DNA of 64,000 bases from Takifugu bimaculatus (lineage: Eukaryota > Chordata > Actinopteri > Tetraodontiformes > Tetraodontidae), in NCBI GenBank assembly GCA_004026145.2, contig CP034977.1:1459043-1523042 (forward strand), in the 5' to 3' direction. The notes beneath the pieces are model-generated. The model was not told the origin of the DNA, ran no database searches, and worked only from the letters and a program-made list of their open reading frames with translations. This document shows, in pieces, positions 35,095 to 49,600 of this stretch. The first letter of the stretch is position 1; every line of letters begins with the position of its first letter. The translations under genes and the position numbers were made by a program.

Positions 35095-35491
35095 TTAGAC
35101 TGTCCTCCACAACGCAAACGCATCTCCTGGAAAAAAGCGGTGGAACAACGGCGCGGTAATCCCCCCAGGAAGTCACAATTGTGGGTCAAATGCAAGGATC
35201 TTGGCCGAAATGAACATTATTTGAGCAGCTTGTTGTTTCTCCTGAGGAATAAAAGTATCGGGGCCAGTGCTGGAATGTAACGCAAACATCTGTTGGTGTT
35301 TAAAACTTTATTCGTTTTGTCGGTTTGGGCAAATGTTGGGGGCCCGAACGACACAGAAAATTACAAAAAGGTCAAATCAAATGTGCATTTTAAATGTTTG
35401 TCCGGTCATTTAACTTTCTTCCTGACTTTCTCCTTGTTGAGCTTTTTCCTCCAGATGTGCACCCGTGACCGGGCTGAACGTGTGAACACTT

Positions 35492-35518
35492 CCCTCTTGT
35501 GGACAGCACCTCTGCTGG
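35492..35518 (-). promoter_or_regulatory. Two adjacent CTCF-like motifs upstream of the island
   Basis: CCCTCTTGTGG (35492-35502) matches all eleven positions of CCMYCTNSTGG. ACCTCTGCTGG (35508-35518) matches ten and lies 16 bases further on in the same orientation. They sit 0.3 kb outside the CpG island. Promoter-proximal CTCF sites are common in vertebrates; occupancy is inferred. Confidence 0.4.
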
Positions 35519-35662
35519 TTGTCCAAACAGTCCAAAGATGACAGCTCGCAGCGTGTTGCCCTGGTTTTGTTGCAGTGTTTTACTGAACAACCGCAGAAGT
35601 GCAACACTGCAACAGCTAATCGGTTTTTACAGAAGAGGAGCATCATCTTCAGAACCGAATCA

Positions 35663-35691
35663 GTGTGTGTGTGTGTGTGTTGTGTGTGTGT
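35663..35691. repeat. (GT)n microsatellite with one frame slip
   Basis: GT units at 35663-35680, then TG units to 35691 after a doubled T. Confidence 0.9.
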
Positions 35692-37539
35692 ACATAATGC
35701 CTTTCTGTCATAACACATAAAAAACAAGCTAAGTTGATCTAAATTGAATATGTATCAGTGACTGAGCACTTTGTTTTATTGCAGGATTTTTATATTTGTT
35801 GTTACCGTCCCCAGCTTGGGTTAATGGAAATTAAGCTATTCCTCTCCAAAGGTAACTGATAACTGACACCCAATCAATTAGCCCCGAGTCACATCGACCT
35901 CCAGTGTGACAGGAAATAGCTGAGCCGCTCCCAGTTTGGCTGGCTGAACTTCCATGGAGACGTGAGGTCTGACTGTTTTACAGGCCGGCTAATGATACGT
36001 GCTTCCTTGTCTTGGAGCTCAACACTATTGTCAAGCTTTTGTGGCGATTTAGAATAGGTCCACTTGAAATGGGCCTGGAAATTCAAGAGAAAATGGACCA
36101 TCTCCGTTATTATTATATATAGTATAAATAAATGGAATCGTTCAGTCACGTGACAGCAGTTTGTCTTAGTCCCCAATTTATTATTGTGTAGTTGATTTAT
36201 ATATGAGATAAAGGCTGTTTTAGCTGCCAAATATATAGAATTTTATTAAAAAAGCATTGATGGAATCACAATCTCCGCATTAAATCATGGACTGAAGCCT
36301 AAAATCTACATTGGGCATAAATTGAATGTGTTTCTTAGGAAAGCAGACGACTGACCTGAGTGTTTGGCTTGGGGGGAAAAAAAGGTGATAGAGAAAACTG
36401 TACCCTAAAGAAACATGCTCCAGCATCGTGTACTTGTTCCGAGAAATAACAGCTTGTCAGTTTTAAATTGGCGGCCTTGTAACATACACCGGCCTTCCAA
36501 AACACGACGCTTGGACAGCCAGTGGACTCTGACCTGAAGGCAGCGTTTAATCTCTGAGAGCAGCAAACACTTCTGCTACTTCTGATAACTCCGAATCCAA
36601 ATGACGCTGCAGCGAACAAATTACTGACCATTTCAAACACCGGCAATCGGACTCTTCATCCGAGTCATCCCACCTCCACTGTGTAGTCACTATACATCAC
36701 ATTTGCAACCCAGCAAAGATCACCTTGTTATGTATTGTGTTAGCATTTCCTGCTATACAATGTGGGCATCAGCGCTAACATCAGCCGAATCACGTCATGC
36801 GTTCGCAGCTGTCACCTTTGGGTCGCACCACAGTGAGGGGCAACGTGAAAGCTAATGAGCTGGTTTACGACGCGTGTGATCGCCTGCTTCGACATTAATG
36901 TATATTGAATGTACATGTGCACTTGACGCCTGACTCGGGTCTACATGCAGCACTTTAGCTGAAAAAACTGTAAAATGAAGTGTCTCTCTGCCGTCAGCTA
37001 AAGCCGTTCTCTCTGTTGTGTGTGTCTGTGTGTGTGCAAACCTAGGTCCATTGGTCCATATTGTATTGTAAACATATGCTTCCATGCATATTCTGTCGCT
37101 AAATGATCCAATGGAGGTTCAATATTTAAATATTTTAGATTACACAAGCCCAGCTTCTGGCCGCAACAACTCTCCCCCTGTGAAATCTATTCTCATGAAT
37201 ATCGGAGCTCTAATGGCTCAAAATAATGTGCAGCAACATCCTCTACAGCTGTCTGAAGGAAAGAAATGTCTGCGTGTGTGCGTGTGTGCGTGTTTGTTGT
37301 TCTAAAATGACTGTCAGATAGAAAATATCCATTAAAGGTGCTGTGTTGGTCTGCCGAACACCCCTGGAGAAAAAGCATATGTAGTTTAGTCGGGCTCAAT
37401 GTAGTTCATCCTGTTGTGTCAAACTTTCTTTTTCGTCTCTTTGAAAGGAAGCAAATCACGAAAGTGATGGCGGATCACAAACAGTTCAGATTGTTGGCGA
37501 TGAGCAAGAACCTTGTGAGAATCTTGAAATATCGCGGCT

Positions 37540-37588
37540 ACGTGACAAAGGGAGACAACGTGCTGCACGTGAGTGTCACGACTACGTG
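37540..37588 (+). promoter_or_regulatory. Cluster of four ACGTG motifs including a CACGTG E-box
   Basis: ACGTG occurs at 37540, 37558, 37567 and 37584, all on the plus strand within 49 bases. The third is part of a CACGTG palindrome (37566-37571). ACGTG is the core of hypoxia-response elements and of USF/MYC/CLOCK-type E-boxes. In CpG-depleted DNA four copies in 49 bases are unusual. The cluster is about 3.2 kb upstream of the signal-peptide exon. Confidence 0.4.
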
Positions 37589-40500
37589 TCTCTGGACGCG
37601 GAAGAGTCATTGAGTCCCATTAAGGCTGATTACAGCTGTATTTAAGCGAAACAGGATCTCCTTTTCCAGGCAGAGGTGACATCCTGGACAGCAGACTCTT
37701 ACAGCACATCCTTGTAAAGGAGGGAACAACAAGCTACAGTGAAACACACCACGATACAAAACAACTGACCCCTGTCTGCTAGCACCCAGTGGGAGTAGCG
37801 GTAGCTCACTATACGCTGCTAAAGAAAGAACTATTATGTCGAGATTATGGCCTCTGGGTCATCCTTCCTGCCCCGGGCGCTGGCTAATGTTTATTATGGT
37901 GTTAGTGATTATGGGATGCTGTTTGGATTTGTAGTGGTGAGAGATGGGGGTTGCCATATCACTGTTGCAGCTTTTTATTGTATCCAGAGCAACAGTGAAC
38001 CACAATCTTTCTTTTCTGTACCCTTTTCTAACATGTGTGCTAAACTTTCAAAGCTACGCACTTTATTCAATTTACTTAAAATCATCTTCATTTTTAGGAG
38101 TATCTCTCCATTAGCTGCTGAACTGAGATTAAACCGAACCGGCTTTTGAGGAGTCACAGCCACAGATTCACACATGCACATCATAAATTTGCAGCGAACG
38201 TGACAGCGTCTGTCCCATTCTGATAAAATACCTAATATAATTGACGTCGTTCCTCGGGAGCCAACTGGTGCGGCAGCAAATAAAGACAGTCCATCATTGT
38301 GTCCTCAATGCTCCCGCTTGAATACGGGAGCACATTTAAATTCAGCCACCTGCAAACCCAAACCAAGGTGAAAGAGAAACAAGCGTCTGTGGACAACCAC
38401 AAGGTGAAGCAACGACATTGCTGAAGGTTTCACAGATGCCGAGTCCTTCATGTGATCAAATCGCCTCTGAAGAACCTCAACAGCATTACGAGACCGTTAG
38501 GATGTCTGGCATCACGTGACAGCTTTTGCCAAAGTTCTGCTATTTCATATGAAGCTTTTCATCATATTTCAGCAGGCATGAGTGGATGAGCTGTCCTTCA
38601 CTAACGAAGCTCTTCAATGAAGAAATGCAATCGTCGGATGTGCCGGCGTAATGCCGTTCAATGGGGTCTTGTCAATAATAGCTTAGAATAGAACTCATTT
38701 GTCCCTTCCCTGGTACGTTGAGTTCAGCACTTTGCTAAAAGTAATTGTATGTTTTCATCTGGTCGTACACAGTACATTAAAATGCATTTTACAGCAGTAA
38801 AAAAAGAAGATGGGGCCAATTACTCCGCAGCAGAATTAGACTGCTGAGCATGATGCAGAGAAGAGATCCCACGGAAGTAAGAAAGGGATTATATCTGGAA
38901 ATCTTTAATTTCAGTCCCAGGCTTTAAAAAGCCGGAAGAGATAAAATAAAGAGAGTTAGTGACTGACCAGTGGCCTATCAGCTAATGGATGGGCACAGAA
39001 CTCCATTCGCCATTCTACACGTAGTTAGGAGTGAATTGTTCTTTTTAAAAGTGTTTCAGCTTTGAGTGACATTACTCCAATGCTACCAAAGGAAAATACA
39101 AGCCTGACACTGGGGTGTTGCCTGGAAGTGGCAGAGGTGCGACTGTCTCGGCAATAATGACATGGTTAATGTTCCAATCGAACAACACGCGGATCAAGAG
39201 CTCAACCGCCGCAGCAGCGCACGATAACTCTACATGGTCTGTTTCCTCTGATAAGGTACAATCTGATTCAAAGAGATCAAGCATGCTGCAAGAGTATAAC
39301 ATGTCTGACGGGGGGGAAGCCGCAGATTAATAAATCCACACCCACAATCTGAGGGGGGAGAAGACTGATCCTTTCAATGCGATGCCATGTTGCTGTTTGT
39401 AAGTTCAGCCGTCTACCAGACTGGCTGTAATTCTCTGATACATGCACGCCTGCATAAGTTTGAATAATTCCCCCCAAGCAAACCAGGAGGTTATCAGCTT
39501 TCACTTCCCAGGCGCAGCCAATATTCTAAAGTTGTTGTGAAAAATCTTACTTTCTTTTCCCACGCTGGCCATATGTTGTAGCAAGATGATAAGATGTCGG
39601 GACAGTAAAAGGGATTTCATCCTATTTCTCTCAGAAGGGCTTTGCTGACCCGACCAAACGCTGCCATTGTACAGAAGAAAGGGTGGCGCCCTCCGGTATC
39701 TGTAACAGTCAAAGAGCTGCGTTTTTATCCAAAGACACTCACAACATCACCCGGGTCCCTTGTTCTCCAGAGAGGGCCTTCAAGGTTAAATCTGGACCAG
39801 GAGATGGTTGAACGACATTAATCTTCTAGAGAGAAGTGAGGGCTGCTCTTCCTTCCACGTGACCCGGAGCTTTAAAACTTCCAGATGGAGTCCAAAATCT
39901 GATGATGACCTCAGTGCTGCTGAGATCTGCCCGCCAAAAGGAGCCATGGTTTTTCCAGTAGCTCCTGTTTATATGTCAAAAAAGATTAATTTAGTGATGA
40001 CGGGGGCTGTTTGACCAGTTCCAAAAACACATCAGAAGTCATTCTGTCATGCGTCGCTTTGCTTTTATAGAAAAGCATCTAAAATATGTCCAGTTCTACC
40101 TGTTAAAGTCATAAAGACAATTCTACAGTTGTATTTGTTCATTATGAGTTAAATAACATTTGATTATTCACATGATTTCTATGGAACGCCACACTCAATC
40201 GGTGGGATCTTCAGAATACTGCTGATTTTAGGGAGGGGGGGGGTCCTTGGGCTGCTATTTGATTTCTAAACCAACTAACCTGAGAACCTCTGGGAGAGCT
40301 TTTATATTTGTAGCTGAGGCAGCGGTAGAAAACGAGAGGAAGGAGTTCACAGCTAATGCCCTGAAGGAGAAGAAGCCGCCTCGGGACATGAGGTCTGAAT
40401 CCTGGAAAAATACATTCAGCAAACAGTCTTCTTGGGTTTATTAACTCCAACAAACCAGAACTGTTGTTCTCAGTAAATTTAGCATTTGCATTTAATCTTC

Positions 40501-41495
40501 ATTCCCGGTTTGTGCTGAGACTAAACATACATGGTGTGCATGTCTACTCATGTGAACTTCATGGAACAGCTCATCTTTGACTTCTATGAAGGTAAAATAT
40601 TAAAGGCTCAATTGATCTGCCTAAGTGTGTTTAGCAGGGTGAGATTGCTGTGCTCTTTTCAACATCAAGGCCAAACAGGCTGTTTTGAGACGACTAAACA
40701 TTTCAAGGCCTCTGAGAGTGTGAAAACGATGTAAAGTAGGACAGGATGCACTTTAGTCGGGGCTAAACTCTGTGATCAATAGACACCCCCGACTACTGCA
40801 GCTGACATTGATTAAATAATGTACCAGACGTCATGGCATGTTTCAAAGTTTAAAAAAAAAGTGCAATGAACGGCCAGTTAAAAATCCAACAGCAGTGTTC
40901 CTTCACTGCGTCTGTGTAATTTATCAGGATAAAAGTGACAATGGTTTAATTTCAGCGCAGACATGTGAAAAAGTGTGAAAGTCTGAGGATTTGTGAAAAC
41001 TGAATTAATGAAGCAAACTTCGTGTGAGTGAGAACGCGGTGATGTAAGTGGCAAAATCACAAATCACTGGATTTGAAACCTCGCCTGTGTGACATTTCCA
41101 ACCTTGTCTGGGACTTTCTTTTGTTAAAAAAAATGTAAAAAAAACATATTTGAAAAGCTCAAGTGGTTGGTTATAAAAGGAAATGCTCCGCAATACACCG
41201 AGTCAGTAGGGAAAAAACACTCTTCAAAGAACACTTGAAAGAAACGGTCGGAGTCCAATTTAACTGGTGCCGCAGGTCGGGCCGGAAGCTGTCTGACTGG
41301 ACCCACCGCTGCCACACGCCCCTCCTGATTGTCTGAACGCCACACCAGCCGTCGCCAGTCGCCAGAAGAACAGGCGCTATTAAGCGAAGAACCAGGTGTT
41401 AAAATGTTCCAACATATGTGGCATTTCTGAGCCTTAATTATAATCAGGAAATTACAGTGGTCTCTGCAGGAAACTAGTTGTTAGTGTTCCGCGGG

Positions 41496-41512
41496 TAGTT
41501 CTTATAGAACTA
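41496..41512. other. Small perfect inverted repeat
   Basis: TAGTTCT and AGAACTA are perfect 7-bp arms around TAT. It is short enough to be chance. The flanking GTTAGT/ACTAAC resemblance extends it only loosely. Confidence 0.4.
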
Positions 41513-41753
41513 ACTGTAAAATTCCTGGCATGTGTTGCACACATGGGGGGAAACCATACATGTACTTTTAAAAAAAATGAATTCAAATCAAGCACATGCC
41601 AGCAATAATGTCACTCAAATAAATAAATAAATTTATGTGACATAGAAGTGATAAAGGCGGCAAAACATGTTTTTATTTTATTTTATAAATGACAATGATT
41701 TATAATCGCTTTATTATCAGAGGACTCTTGATAAACATGCTGCATTTCGCTGA

Positions 41754-41984
41754 ATGGCAGATTTGCTGAGTGCCTGCTGCATGGCTTCGTTTGGTAAAAG
41801 ATGGAGCCGGAGCTATCGGGGACCCTGTTTGGCTGTGCTAATACCAGGTTTGGGATGTGCAGGCCTCACTATCTGTTCGGCCACCAGAGCGGAGGGCCTG
41901 CGCTGGTGGTGCGATAACGCGGGGCCGATGCATAAAACGGGCTTAGTCTCCCAGAAAAGTTCTTTAATCAGCCCGATGCACTCG
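41754..41984 (+). other. Weak exon candidate: ATG-open frame ending at a perfect donor
   Basis: ATG at 41754 opens a 77-codon frame that runs exactly to ACTCG followed by GTAAGTAA at 41985, in phase 0. The stretch has more CpG than its surroundings. The protein (starting MADLLSACCMASFGKRWSRS) has no recognisable domain, and the start context is weak (T at -3). It could equally be a non-coding conserved element with a chance donor. Confidence 0.12.
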
Positions 41985-42430
41985 GTAAGTAAAGACTATG
42001 TGGAGCTGAATTGAAGAAACGGGTCAGATAATGGGACTTACATCGGTAACACAGAGGAAGGGATTTCTGTGGCTCCATCAGATGGAGAGGAAAAGCTCAT
42101 TATTCTTATCATTTGTTGGGAGGCAAGATATCGATATTATGCATAGTTGGTCTAAAATTTACTAAATCCTTCTGTTAGTTTTCCTCACTTTCAAGCGTCC
42201 ATTTGCACATTTCAGGTTTCTTCCAATCCTTGAGGCCGCCTGTTTCAATTTGCGTCCTGACTTTATCAATGTACTTCAGCTTTGCAGCCTACTCCAGTCA
42301 TTTCTGAGAAAGCTGACACTTAATAGAACAGATGGTTCATAATCAGGTCTGTGGCAAACACTCCCTGGAGACCGTCCTCTCCCTCTGTGGTTGCCAGCAC
42401 CAGAGCATTTCACAGAGAAGACAAAATACA
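41985..42430. other. Non-coding DNA
   Basis: Plain sequence between the weak exon candidate and repeat copy 1. Nothing recognised. Confidence 0.4.
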
Positions 42431-42580
42431 TTGTGTGTGTGCATGTGTGTCCTCACATTGGCTCCATATTCAGTATCAAAATCCTCGTTCTATTAGCAAA
42501 GTGGGGCCATTTTTCTGGGTCCCGTAAATTACAAAGTGCAAGGCCTGGTTTTGAGTGGAGGTTAGGCTTGGGCTGAGGCA
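42431..42580 (+). repeat. Microsatellite-associated dispersed repeat, copy 1
   Basis: It starts with a short GTGTGTGCATGTGTGT tract. Bases 42478-42514 match 43485-43521 at 30 of 37 positions without gaps (shared core TAGCAAA..TG.GG.CATTTTT). The end, GGCCTGGTTTTGAGTGGAGG then TTAGGCTTGGG, parallels the other copies. This resembles a GAGGACATTTTGG...GGTTAGGG family found beside TG repeats in fish genomes. Confidence 0.65.
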
Positions 42581-43439
42581 GTGGTGTGCTGTCAGGGCCA
42601 GAAACAGTGTATCTTAAAGCATAAACATATTTGTATATATGTAAGTAAACAGATCCTCCATACTGTGTTCCCTTTGTGTCATATTGCATTCACATGGCTG
42701 CACAGCTTCCAGTGATGTGGCTGCATGGAGTTTCTAACCAATCATATTTCAGCCAGCATGTGTTGTCAGGTGCTTTGAAATGTGCCTGAGGCCTTCTTAT
42801 TGAACAGAGCCACGCCCCTGTGCGCTGTAAGCAAAGTTGCAACAGCCAATCGGCTCTCGAATCTGTTAACATGAGCAGCACGAAGGTCTTCTGCTGAACG
42901 TGGCCTGATATGGGACAAGCAATCCTTAGAGTCTGAAAGGCAACACTTTGCAAAACACCTGAACCAAACCCGGAGATCCGTTAGTGACCAACAGCTATCG
43001 CGCTAACATGTTCAATTGTTTTGCTATTGCCTATTCTCAAAAACAAATGTGAATACTGTTTAGCTGAATAAACAGAGACAATGTGCAGTTTATTGGACAA
43101 ACCTGTTTATGCTCACATAATATGGACTCTTTTGAACTTTGCTGACTAATCTCATTAAATCCTCTTTTTGAGTCTTGACTGTATTGGTGATCTACTTTTA
43201 ATTGTGAATTCAAGCTCATTGAATTTTAAATGCAATAGAAATGAAGTGTTGCTCGACAGGCCTATATTAAGGTGCTGGAACGTATAAGTATGATTCTGTA
43301 TGGATTCTCGAGCCACGGTGTCATATTAATGGAATTATGAGGTGTATTAAGCAAGTATGAAGGCTTAGTGCCACTGTCCGGATAATGCTATTATCATGAT
43401 GTATTATGTCTTCGAAAGTCCCTGCAAAGTCAGACATTT
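42581..43439. other. Non-coding DNA between two repeat copies
   Basis: AT-rich, with short ORFs only (60-87 codons, minus strand) and no domain. Nothing recognised. Confidence 0.4.
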
Positions 43440-45906
<2,467 letters not shown>

Positions 45907-45918
45907 GGGGGGGGGGGG
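45907..45918. repeat. Poly-G run (12 bases)
   Basis: Homopolymer between GCT and TTC. Confidence 0.85.
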
Positions 45919-46026
45919 TTCAAAGATTCAAGATGAGCATTTTACGTGCTGCAATAAAGGAAACATCTCTTTTGTTGCCATCAGTTCAGGGTGAGGAGAA
46001 GCTTAATGTCATGTGAGTGTCCGCTG

Positions 46027-46042
46027 CCCCCCCCCACCCCCC

Positions 46043-46080
<38 letters not shown>
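46027..46080. repeat. C-rich tract followed by an (AC)n microsatellite
   Basis: C-runs at 46027-46042 lead into a perfect AC tract at 46044-46080. Confidence 0.95.
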
Positions 46081-46081
<1 letters not shown>

Positions 46082-46664
46082 CACAGCTAAGTAATTTTAT
46101 GCTCCAATTCTTTCCTTTAAATTAAGCAGGAGGTATAAAATATGAAAAAGGCCGGGATATTTTGAGAGGTCATGTGATTTGAAGCATAAATACTTAACAA
46201 CCACTTGAAATGAAACATTTTATTATGTCATGTTGGCAAATCATGTTCCGCCGTAAGTTGATTAAATACGAGAGTGGTCTCCAACGTGTTCCTGATCCTT
46301 TTTTTACCCGTGAAATAAGATGTGATGCAGCCGCAGGATGAGCTGCCAGCTGCTGGAGAAACGTGTCTGCCGGAGCTCCGTGTGCGTTCCCCGGCTGAGG
46401 CCATTCCTGGGAACCATGCAAACAGAACGCAGCGTGCATCACCTCGCCAATGACCGCTCAGTCACTCAACCCCTGCATCCCAGCGTCTCACCCATCCACG
46501 ACCTTTTTATTTCACGCCGTCTGTTGATCCACCATCAGACATTTTCCTTTTGTTCTCGCTGCTGCACCTCTTGTTTGGTTTAAGTTGTTGCACACGCTTT
46601 CAGAGGAATAAATGAGTCGCTGTCAGATCTGCAGTCCCCCTACCTGCAGACATTTATGAGGAGT

Positions 46665-46685
46665 TCTCTCTCTCTCTCTCTCTCT
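46665..46685. repeat. (TC)n microsatellite
   Basis: A perfect TC tract of about 21 bases. Confidence 0.95.
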
Positions 46686-49600
46686 ACCATGTATTAGCAA
46701 ATTGCATGTATGCAATTCATTTCCCTGAAGGCACCTTGTTGTTTGCCTCATCTGAACGGAGTCACTGGGGCAGTGAGCTGTACGGGAGATGTATTAGTGT
46801 CCAGGAGCACAAGAGCAGGAGGGTGAGCTTATCTTGGTGATTTATTCCACAACTGCAGACCCTGCAGAAGCGTGTTGTCAATCCCTTTTGGCATCACTTT
46901 AGGGTCACATCAATGCACTCGGTTGGAAAAACTAGACAGTTGTTTGCATATTCGGCTATCTGGTGGGTCTCTTTATTGGAAATGAGAATCCAGGGTGCGA
47001 AACTGTGGTGATCTATAGGAAGAAAATCTGATGTGAAAGAGCTCAGCTGCACAGACATGGAGGGACACTGTCTTTGGATGACTTTGTGTGAGGGTTTAAG
47101 CCTGAATGAAGATGTGAGGTCGATGAACAGCTCATTGAAGGAAAATGCTTTTCATTTTGTGTTTTTACGCTGTGATCACTCTGGGTTGAAAGGAGAAGAC
47201 ACAATGATGTGGATGGCTTTAAATACCAAAATCTGTGCTCAATGGACACTTGAAGTCCAAACCATGAAAAACAGTTTCCAAATGTGAGAATCTGTTTAGC
47301 ACGTTCTGACCAGCGGCCACAGCTCATTACTGTAGGTGCAGCGTTAATCTCTCTGATATTAAAACTGCATGTGTAAGTAGGATGAAGTGAATGTGCCTGC
47401 AGATGAAAGATTTAGTGAATGGAGCTGGAAATGAAATTCATTTTACTTCATATTGATTATTATTATCATGATTAATGTGAAACATTTACATGAATGTGTG
47501 ATCCTCCAGGCTGAACGTGGATTCGATGCCATGTTTATGTTACACAGGATTTTTCTTTTGGATACAAACAGAATATATTAAAGCTGCATCATGCTGGCTT
47601 CGTTCTGGGGGAGATATTTAAGATATTAGAGTTTGCGTGTCAAAAACATGACGTTTCCATCCTTTTGAGAGCGTAAAGCAGAGGCTACAAGTGCCAAAAA
47701 TGCACCAGACAGTTAAGTTTCCCATCTTTTCTGCGCACCACAGGTTGAAATGAAATTATAATAAGCTTCTTTGCAGCATCAACAACCCCTTCATGTCAAA
47801 TGCAAATAGTTAAAAGACAAACTCTGGATTACAGCACAGAAACATGTAACTTCTCATCTGCATCTACTGTACTTGTGATTGATACTGCATCGGTTTCCTC
47901 CTAGCTGACATCTTTTGATATATTCTTCCTCGGTGTGATGGAAGTGCGGACATTACCCTTCCATTCCCTCCCATATTGTAGCCCCAGTGGGAAGCATTCA
48001 TCCCAGTAAGGTTTATTCATGAGGACAGGCGAGTGCAGCGTGCATTATAAATAGAACAGAGCTCTCAGCTGTGCACAGGATCCGACTGCATCTCGCCAGT
48101 AGCTTCAGGTCTGAACTCAGAAATGCGGCAATGCTCTGCAATGAACACAGGGAAAAAAGGTTATTAGCATTTTTAATGTCATTCAATAACCAAATCTGTT
48201 TTCTACTAATTCCTCTGTTTCCACTCTGCAGCAATCGGTGAGATTTCCAACTCTCATATCATGAATTCATGCCTCATGTTCCAGTTTGAGACCTTACAGA
48301 GGTACAGACAGCGTTTTGACTGTTGATTAATTAATAGTTTGTGACGTAAAAAATTCTGGAAAAACCTAAAAATTAATGCTGTTGCAGCTTTGGTGATACA
48401 ATATCTGCTCCAATCCACTGCACACCATAAAGACAAAAAGCACAATTGTAACATTCTTCATTTCCTTTTAACTGGGAAAGCTTGGTTTTAATCTCCCTGC
48501 ATATTTCATCAAAAAGGCTCTGTCCTCAGGACCCTCTCCCCCCACCAGACCTCTCAAAGACCTCTTTGTGCTAAGCTCTGCGATTCAGATCGTGATACAG
48601 AGTCGAACCGCTTACAGCGTTAGGAATCACAGGTGATTATCCTGATGGACTGATATCAAAACGTAGGCGGTAATGGGAGGTGGTGAAAGGTTGATTAAAA
48701 CGAGCTGAGTGCCTTTTTGCTGACCTTTCTTTTGTGGCACAGCCCCTCCCCCCGGTACGGACACGTTATTGTATTTCTGCATTATTCAGTCAAAGATATT
48801 CCTTCCTTCCTGAATTAGCTCTCTCGGGGACTGGATGCCACACGCCGTTTTTCAAATTAAGGGCCAGAGTGTTGTTTTGGAGCTGTTACACAGATCTGGA
48901 CGTAATGAGCGCTGAAATGTACGAGTGTAAAGAAATTGTGAATATTGTAAACGCAGCTCGGTTCAGTGGGTTTTTATCACACCCTGCTTTCCTGCTACCG
49001 GTTAAATCTGAAATCTCATCTGTTTTTATTGCTCATTTGCACCGATATGTAACAACATTTATTCTTCTGTGATGGGCTTTATTCCTCCCCGGATATTAAA
49101 TATTAACCCGAGATATACAGCTGATTTTCAGAGTGTAAGCTTTATTGGACTTAATTCAACCCAACTGGTGCTGATTGTGAACAAATTAATCACGTCCAAC
49201 CTATTTTCTGTTGGAGCTTTAAGAAATTCAGAACCGGCTAAGCTGGGATGGTGCAAAACACATTTTATCTCCTTTCATCCACCCTGGTTTTTTTTGGGTT
49301 TTTTTGCCTGAGCTAAATAACAGCCAAAATACATTAGTGAGATTTTGTATTGTGAGTAATGCAGAGGAAGTGCAGCCCCCAGCAATGTCAGAGTAAGTTA
49401 GAGTCATCCAGAAATAGGTACTGAGAACAGGAGGTGAACGTGTCATCCTGACTTAGGTCAAGCCAACAGAAGCTTTGCAGGGAGAACAAAAGCAGCCTAA
49501 CTGATTCCCCCAGCTCCACAAAAACCTTTGTTTCATGCAACAGCACGTGCATTCCAAGCAGAACACGGTTCCACGTATGTTGTTTCACCAGAGCGAGAGA

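Larger units (their letters stand above)
33870..35180. promoter_or_regulatory. CpG-rich island, probable promoter of the minus-strand gene
   Basis: CpG is clearly enriched here compared with the rest of the window; for example, the 60 bases at 34141-34200 hold eight CpGs, while most AT-rich rows hold none to two. The densest part is about 34470-35170. The island contains the signal-peptide exon, a GC box, a CRE-like site, G-rich runs (34861-34895) and short uORFs. It has no obvious TATA box, which fits a TATA-less CpG-island promoter. The transcription start is not defined; from the GC box it would lie to the left of about 35070, firing leftwards. A divergent transcript going right is possible but nothing shows it. 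Confidence 0.65.
35181..41740. other. Upstream flank, non-coding
   Basis: No supported gene. It contains a TG tract (35663-35691), the ACGTG cluster at 37540-37588, and a small perfect hairpin at 41496-41512 (TAGTTCT-TAT-AGAACTA). ORFs up to 113 codons occur on both strands without domain or splice support. An ATTTGCAT octamer lies at 40484-40491. Confidence 0.4.
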
